A stretch of 31,604 nucleotides of DNA. Origin: a virus. Of the stretch, positions 29,614 through 31,604 are shown piece after piece (within the stretch, counting starts at the first letter, position 1; the number at the start of each line of letters is the position of its first letter). The translations under genes and the position numbers were made by a program. The stretch covers positions 1 to 31,604 of the IMG/VR virus record IMGVR_UViG_3300046171_000025. One strand, given 5' to 3'. The notes beneath the pieces were generated by a model that saw only the letters and a program-made list of their open reading frames with translations, was not told the origin of the DNA and did not search any database.

Positions 29614-31127
29614 TATACGACTCCCATTTTGCCTTGATTATTCATGGCATTGTTTATGATTGATGTTATCAATCCTTTTCTTGATGCTAGTAACTGGTCA
29701 AATCCAGCAGCATCTACTGTTGAGATGTTAAAGTTGACTGTAGGTGCTGATTGAATAGCTTGACCTTTAGTGTGGTCTATAACAGTCTCTTGTGGATGAA
29801 TCATAGCTAAACGACCACCCTTACCATCTAAACCACCTGCTCTTATACCATTACCTGTATAACCACCACCATTTAAACTTTGAATTCCATCTACTGCATC
29901 ACCTAAACCACCACTACCAACTGTTGCAGCATTAGTTATAGCAGTTGTTGCCATTCCAACTAATTTTTGAACTACAAATATATTCATTAACTCATTTATA
30001 ACTGCTCTAGCTACTGAACGAGATAAATTTTTAAAATCTAAAAATTGTTTGCTTGTAGAATCAAAAAAATCTGTAAATGCTCTTGTTAATTCACCCTCAA
30101 CTGTATCTGCAAACTGTTTTACTATAGTTATATTTTCTTTTATTGAATTATTTATTAAATTTTGAGAATCAGTACCATCTTTTTGTGTTGCTTGTAATTT
30201 TTTCTCAATTTCAATTTGTTTTTCTCTTTTTGCTATTGCATCTTCTAACAATTCTTTTTGTTCTTTAGCAGCTTTTAATGGTCTTGTATATTCAGGAATT
30301 GCACCAAATCTTTTAATATTTTTTTCATTTCTTAATATTTTTTCGTTTTGTTCATCTAAAGAGCTATTTAATTCTTCTAAAGACTTGGTAAACAAATCAG
30401 GTTTAATTAAACCCATAGCTTCTGCGAAATCAAGAATAGCTTTTGATGTATTAACAAATGCACTTTGTAATGGAACTAAAACTTGTCGTTTTAATCTATT
30501 CATAGTGTCGTTAAATGCTTCAGCATTTCTTATTGTTTCTTCATCTATGATGCCAGTAGCAGATTCAGCTAAATCATCCATAGCCATAGCACCACTTTTT
30601 ATAAGATTAGCCATTTGAATACCAACTCTTGAGCCAAAGACTTGAGCTAATAATCCACTTCTCTGTAAAGGGTCTTGTATAGATTCTAAGGTATGGAAAA
30701 ATTCTTTGAATAAATCTTCAGTACTTTTAGTTTGACCACCAGCATCTTCTAAAGAAATTCCCATTTCTTCAAAAGCTCTTTTAGCTAAACCAGTACCCAT
30801 AGTAGCTTCACCAACACCCTTAGCAAAGAATCTAAGAGCTTTAGTAAAACCTTCTGTGCTTATTCCTGATTGCTCAGCAGCAAATTGATATTGCTGTAAG
30901 AATGTTGTGCTTACATTTACAGAATCGGCAAGTTTACCAATATCATCAGCAACTTGTAATGCTTGATTACCAAATTGAACAAGCTGTCTAACAGCAAATA
31001 CACCAGCAAAAGCACCAGCTAATTTTTTCATAGCTGATTGCGTACTGTTGATGTTTTTATTTACTGAATTAAAACCCTTTTTACTTTTATCTTGGGCTGT
31101 AATTCTTAATTTATAATCAGTTGCCAT
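29613..31127 (-). CDS. Tape measure protein (gpH-like)
   Basis: The 504-aa product begins MATDYKLRITAQDKSKKGFN and NINSTQSAMKKLAGAFAGVF, the standard start of tape measure proteins. It continues with DDIGKLADSVNVSTTFLQQY, FFHTLESIQDPLQRSGLLAQ and long helices (about 240-345) with a heptad-like charge pattern. It sets tail length and may reach the cytoplasm on entry. At roughly 0.15 nm per residue it predicts a tail near 75 nm, short for a siphovirus. The ATG lies within the end of the T frame of the G/GT gene. Confidence 0.87.
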   Translation of the reverse strand: MATDYKLRITAQDKSKKGFNSVNKNINSTQSAMKKLAGAFAGVFAVRQLVQFGNQALQVADDIGKLADSVNVSTTFLQQYQFAAEQSGISTEGFTKALRFFAKGVGEATMGTGLAKRAFEEMGISLEDAGGQTKSTEDLFKEFFHTLESIQDPLQRSGLLAQVFGSRVGIQMANLIKSGAMAMDDLAESATGIIDEETIRNAEAFNDTMNRLKRQVLVPLQSAFVNTSKAILDFAEAMGLIKPDLFTKSLEELNSSLDEQNEKILRNEKNIKRFGAIPEYTRPLKAAKEQKELLEDAIAKREKQIEIEKKLQATQKDGTDSQNLINNSIKENITIVKQFADTVEGELTRAFTDFFDSTSKQFLDFKNLSRSVARAVINELMNIFVVQKLVGMATTAITNAATVGSGGLGDAVDGIQSLNGGGYTGNGIRAGGLDGKGGRLAMIHPQETVIDHTKGQAIQSAPTVNFNISTVDAAGFDQLLASRKGLITSIINNAMNNQGKMGVV

Positions 31128-31604
31128 TTCTTATCTGCCTATTCTTTTCCTCTAAATATGCTAACCATCCTGTAAATTCGGATAAGGTCATCTTTTCTTC
31201 TAGTTCCTGAAGTGTGCAATGCAACATTTCAGCTAGATAGTATTTAGCAAATAAGTCCTTATCCTCTACTACTTTTTTGCTTGTTGTTCTACACTTGGAG
31301 CAGACATTATTTCAGTTGCAACTCTTGCAAGTACATCTTTGTCTACACCATTCATAAGTGTATGTTTATCTGATAGGTCAAATACTTTCTCACCATCAGA
31401 ATCTAAGGCTTTATATATTAAGCAATAAGCCATCAATGCTACATCATCGTCTTTTGCATATCGTTGCAATTTAGACATTTCTGCTAGCGTTAATGGCTTT
31501 GCATATACTTTAAGAACCTCATCTCCATCACTCCACTCAGGTATCTCAATCTCTTTGATTTCTAAAGAATCAAAATGAGCTTTTGCCTTATCTATAAGTT
31601 TCAT
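31117..31604 (-). CDS. Tail assembly chaperone GT (-1 frameshift product)
   Basis: If ribosomes slip -1 at A AAA AAG (31272-31278), the 111-aa G protein continues VVEDKDLFAKYYLAEMLHCT, then LQELEEKMTLSEFTGWLAYL and ends RQIRNGN. This gives a 162-aa product that ends at TGA 31117-31119, inside the tape measure start. The T part has no start codon with a ribosome site of its own and shows the TLSEFxxWLAYLEE helix typical of gpT. In lambda, G and GT bind the tape measure and tube subunits in a fixed ratio set by slippage. The shift is inferred from sequence. Confidence 0.78.
31269..31604 (-). CDS. Tail assembly chaperone G
   Basis: The 111-aa product begins MKLIDKAKAHFDSLEIKEIE with EWSDGDEVLKVYAKPLTLAE and MSKLQRYAKDDDVALMAYCL, the pattern of lambda gpG-type tail chaperones. 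It acts only during assembly, coating the tape measure and recruiting tube subunits. The stop codon TAG follows the slippery heptamer directly. The ATG is the last three bases of the window; in a circular genome it follows the tube stop by 2 nt. A longer N-terminus cannot be excluded if the window is only a cut. Confidence 0.85.
   Translation of the reverse strand: MKLIDKAKAHFDSLEIKEIEIPEWSDGDEVLKVYAKPLTLAEMSKLQRYAKDDDVALMAYCLIYKALDSDGEKVFDLSDKHTLMNGVDKDVLARVATEIMSAPSVEQQAKK
31272..31278 (-). promoter_or_regulatory. Programmed -1 frameshift site A AAA AAG
   Basis: In the G frame the codons GCA AAA AAG TAG give the heptamer A AAA AAG in the correct X XXY YYZ phase, ending at the stop codon itself. 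This is the same slippery heptamer as in E. coli dnaX. The -1 frame is open from here for 51 codons. I could not identify a clear downstream pseudoknot or an upstream Shine-Dalgarno stimulator. Confidence 0.85.

Noticed and set aside
1-31604. tRNA genes, integrase/att site or lysogeny repressor
   Set aside because: No cloverleaf-like sequence, recombinase motifs or CI/Cro-like gene is visible; a lytic lifestyle is the simpler reading, though absence by eye is not proof.

Overview
The window is a compact, low-GC tailed-phage genome. Essentially every gene lies on the minus strand, and neighbouring genes commonly overlap by 1-50 nt (TAATG, ATGA and TGATG junctions). The head and tail genes are lambda-like: GpA-type terminase, lambda-family portal, gpW/FII/U/V-like connectors, a G/GT frameshift and a J-like tip. 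This points to a siphovirus. Strong AAGGAG ribosome sites argue against a Bacteroidetes host. The base composition and the marine-type fibre repeats (LYYT units, VTGN strings) suggest an uncultured marine phage of a low-GC proteobacterium; this host is an inference. I see no integrase, repressor, tRNA, DNA polymerase or CRISPR array.

Reading in the direction of transcription, the late genes run gpW-like protein (6692), portal, protease-capsid fusion, small head protein, two FII-like connectors, gpU-like terminator, a 55-aa protein and the tail tube (ends at 3). They appear to continue across the window ends into the tail chaperone G/GT (31604), tape measure, two tail-tip proteins, J-like hub, giant fibre, several small proteins, XhlA-like protein, 3TM holin, lysozyme and a small nuclease (ends at 18244). 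The lambda order V-G-T-H is kept across the window ends, with 2 nt between the tube stop and the G start. The window is therefore probably a complete circular or circularly permuted genome of about 31.6 kb.

The early/middle unit starts at promoter P2 (about 18169-18217). It runs through small unknown genes, a RecE-like exonuclease, a ribbon-helix-helix protein, an MT-A70 methyltransferase, a Holliday-junction-type nuclease, an SSB-like protein and a primase-helicase. Next come an iteron/hairpin element that is a candidate origin, a PAPS-reductase-like protein, another nuclease, and terminase small and large subunits. Two small genes with their own copy of the P2-like promoter (P1, about 7291-7341) end at a strong intrinsic terminator (6772-6804). 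A palindrome-rich promoter region follows (6714-6759) and probably starts the late unit.

The most notable points are the -1 frameshift A AAA AAG at 31272-31278, the autonomous two-gene cassette between terL and the gpW-like gene, the paired promoters, the 11-bp-spaced CCAAACC iterons, a capsid protease fused to the capsid with extra N-terminal domains, a canonical EF-hand loop in the tail hub, and four separate PD-(D/E)XK-type nucleases.
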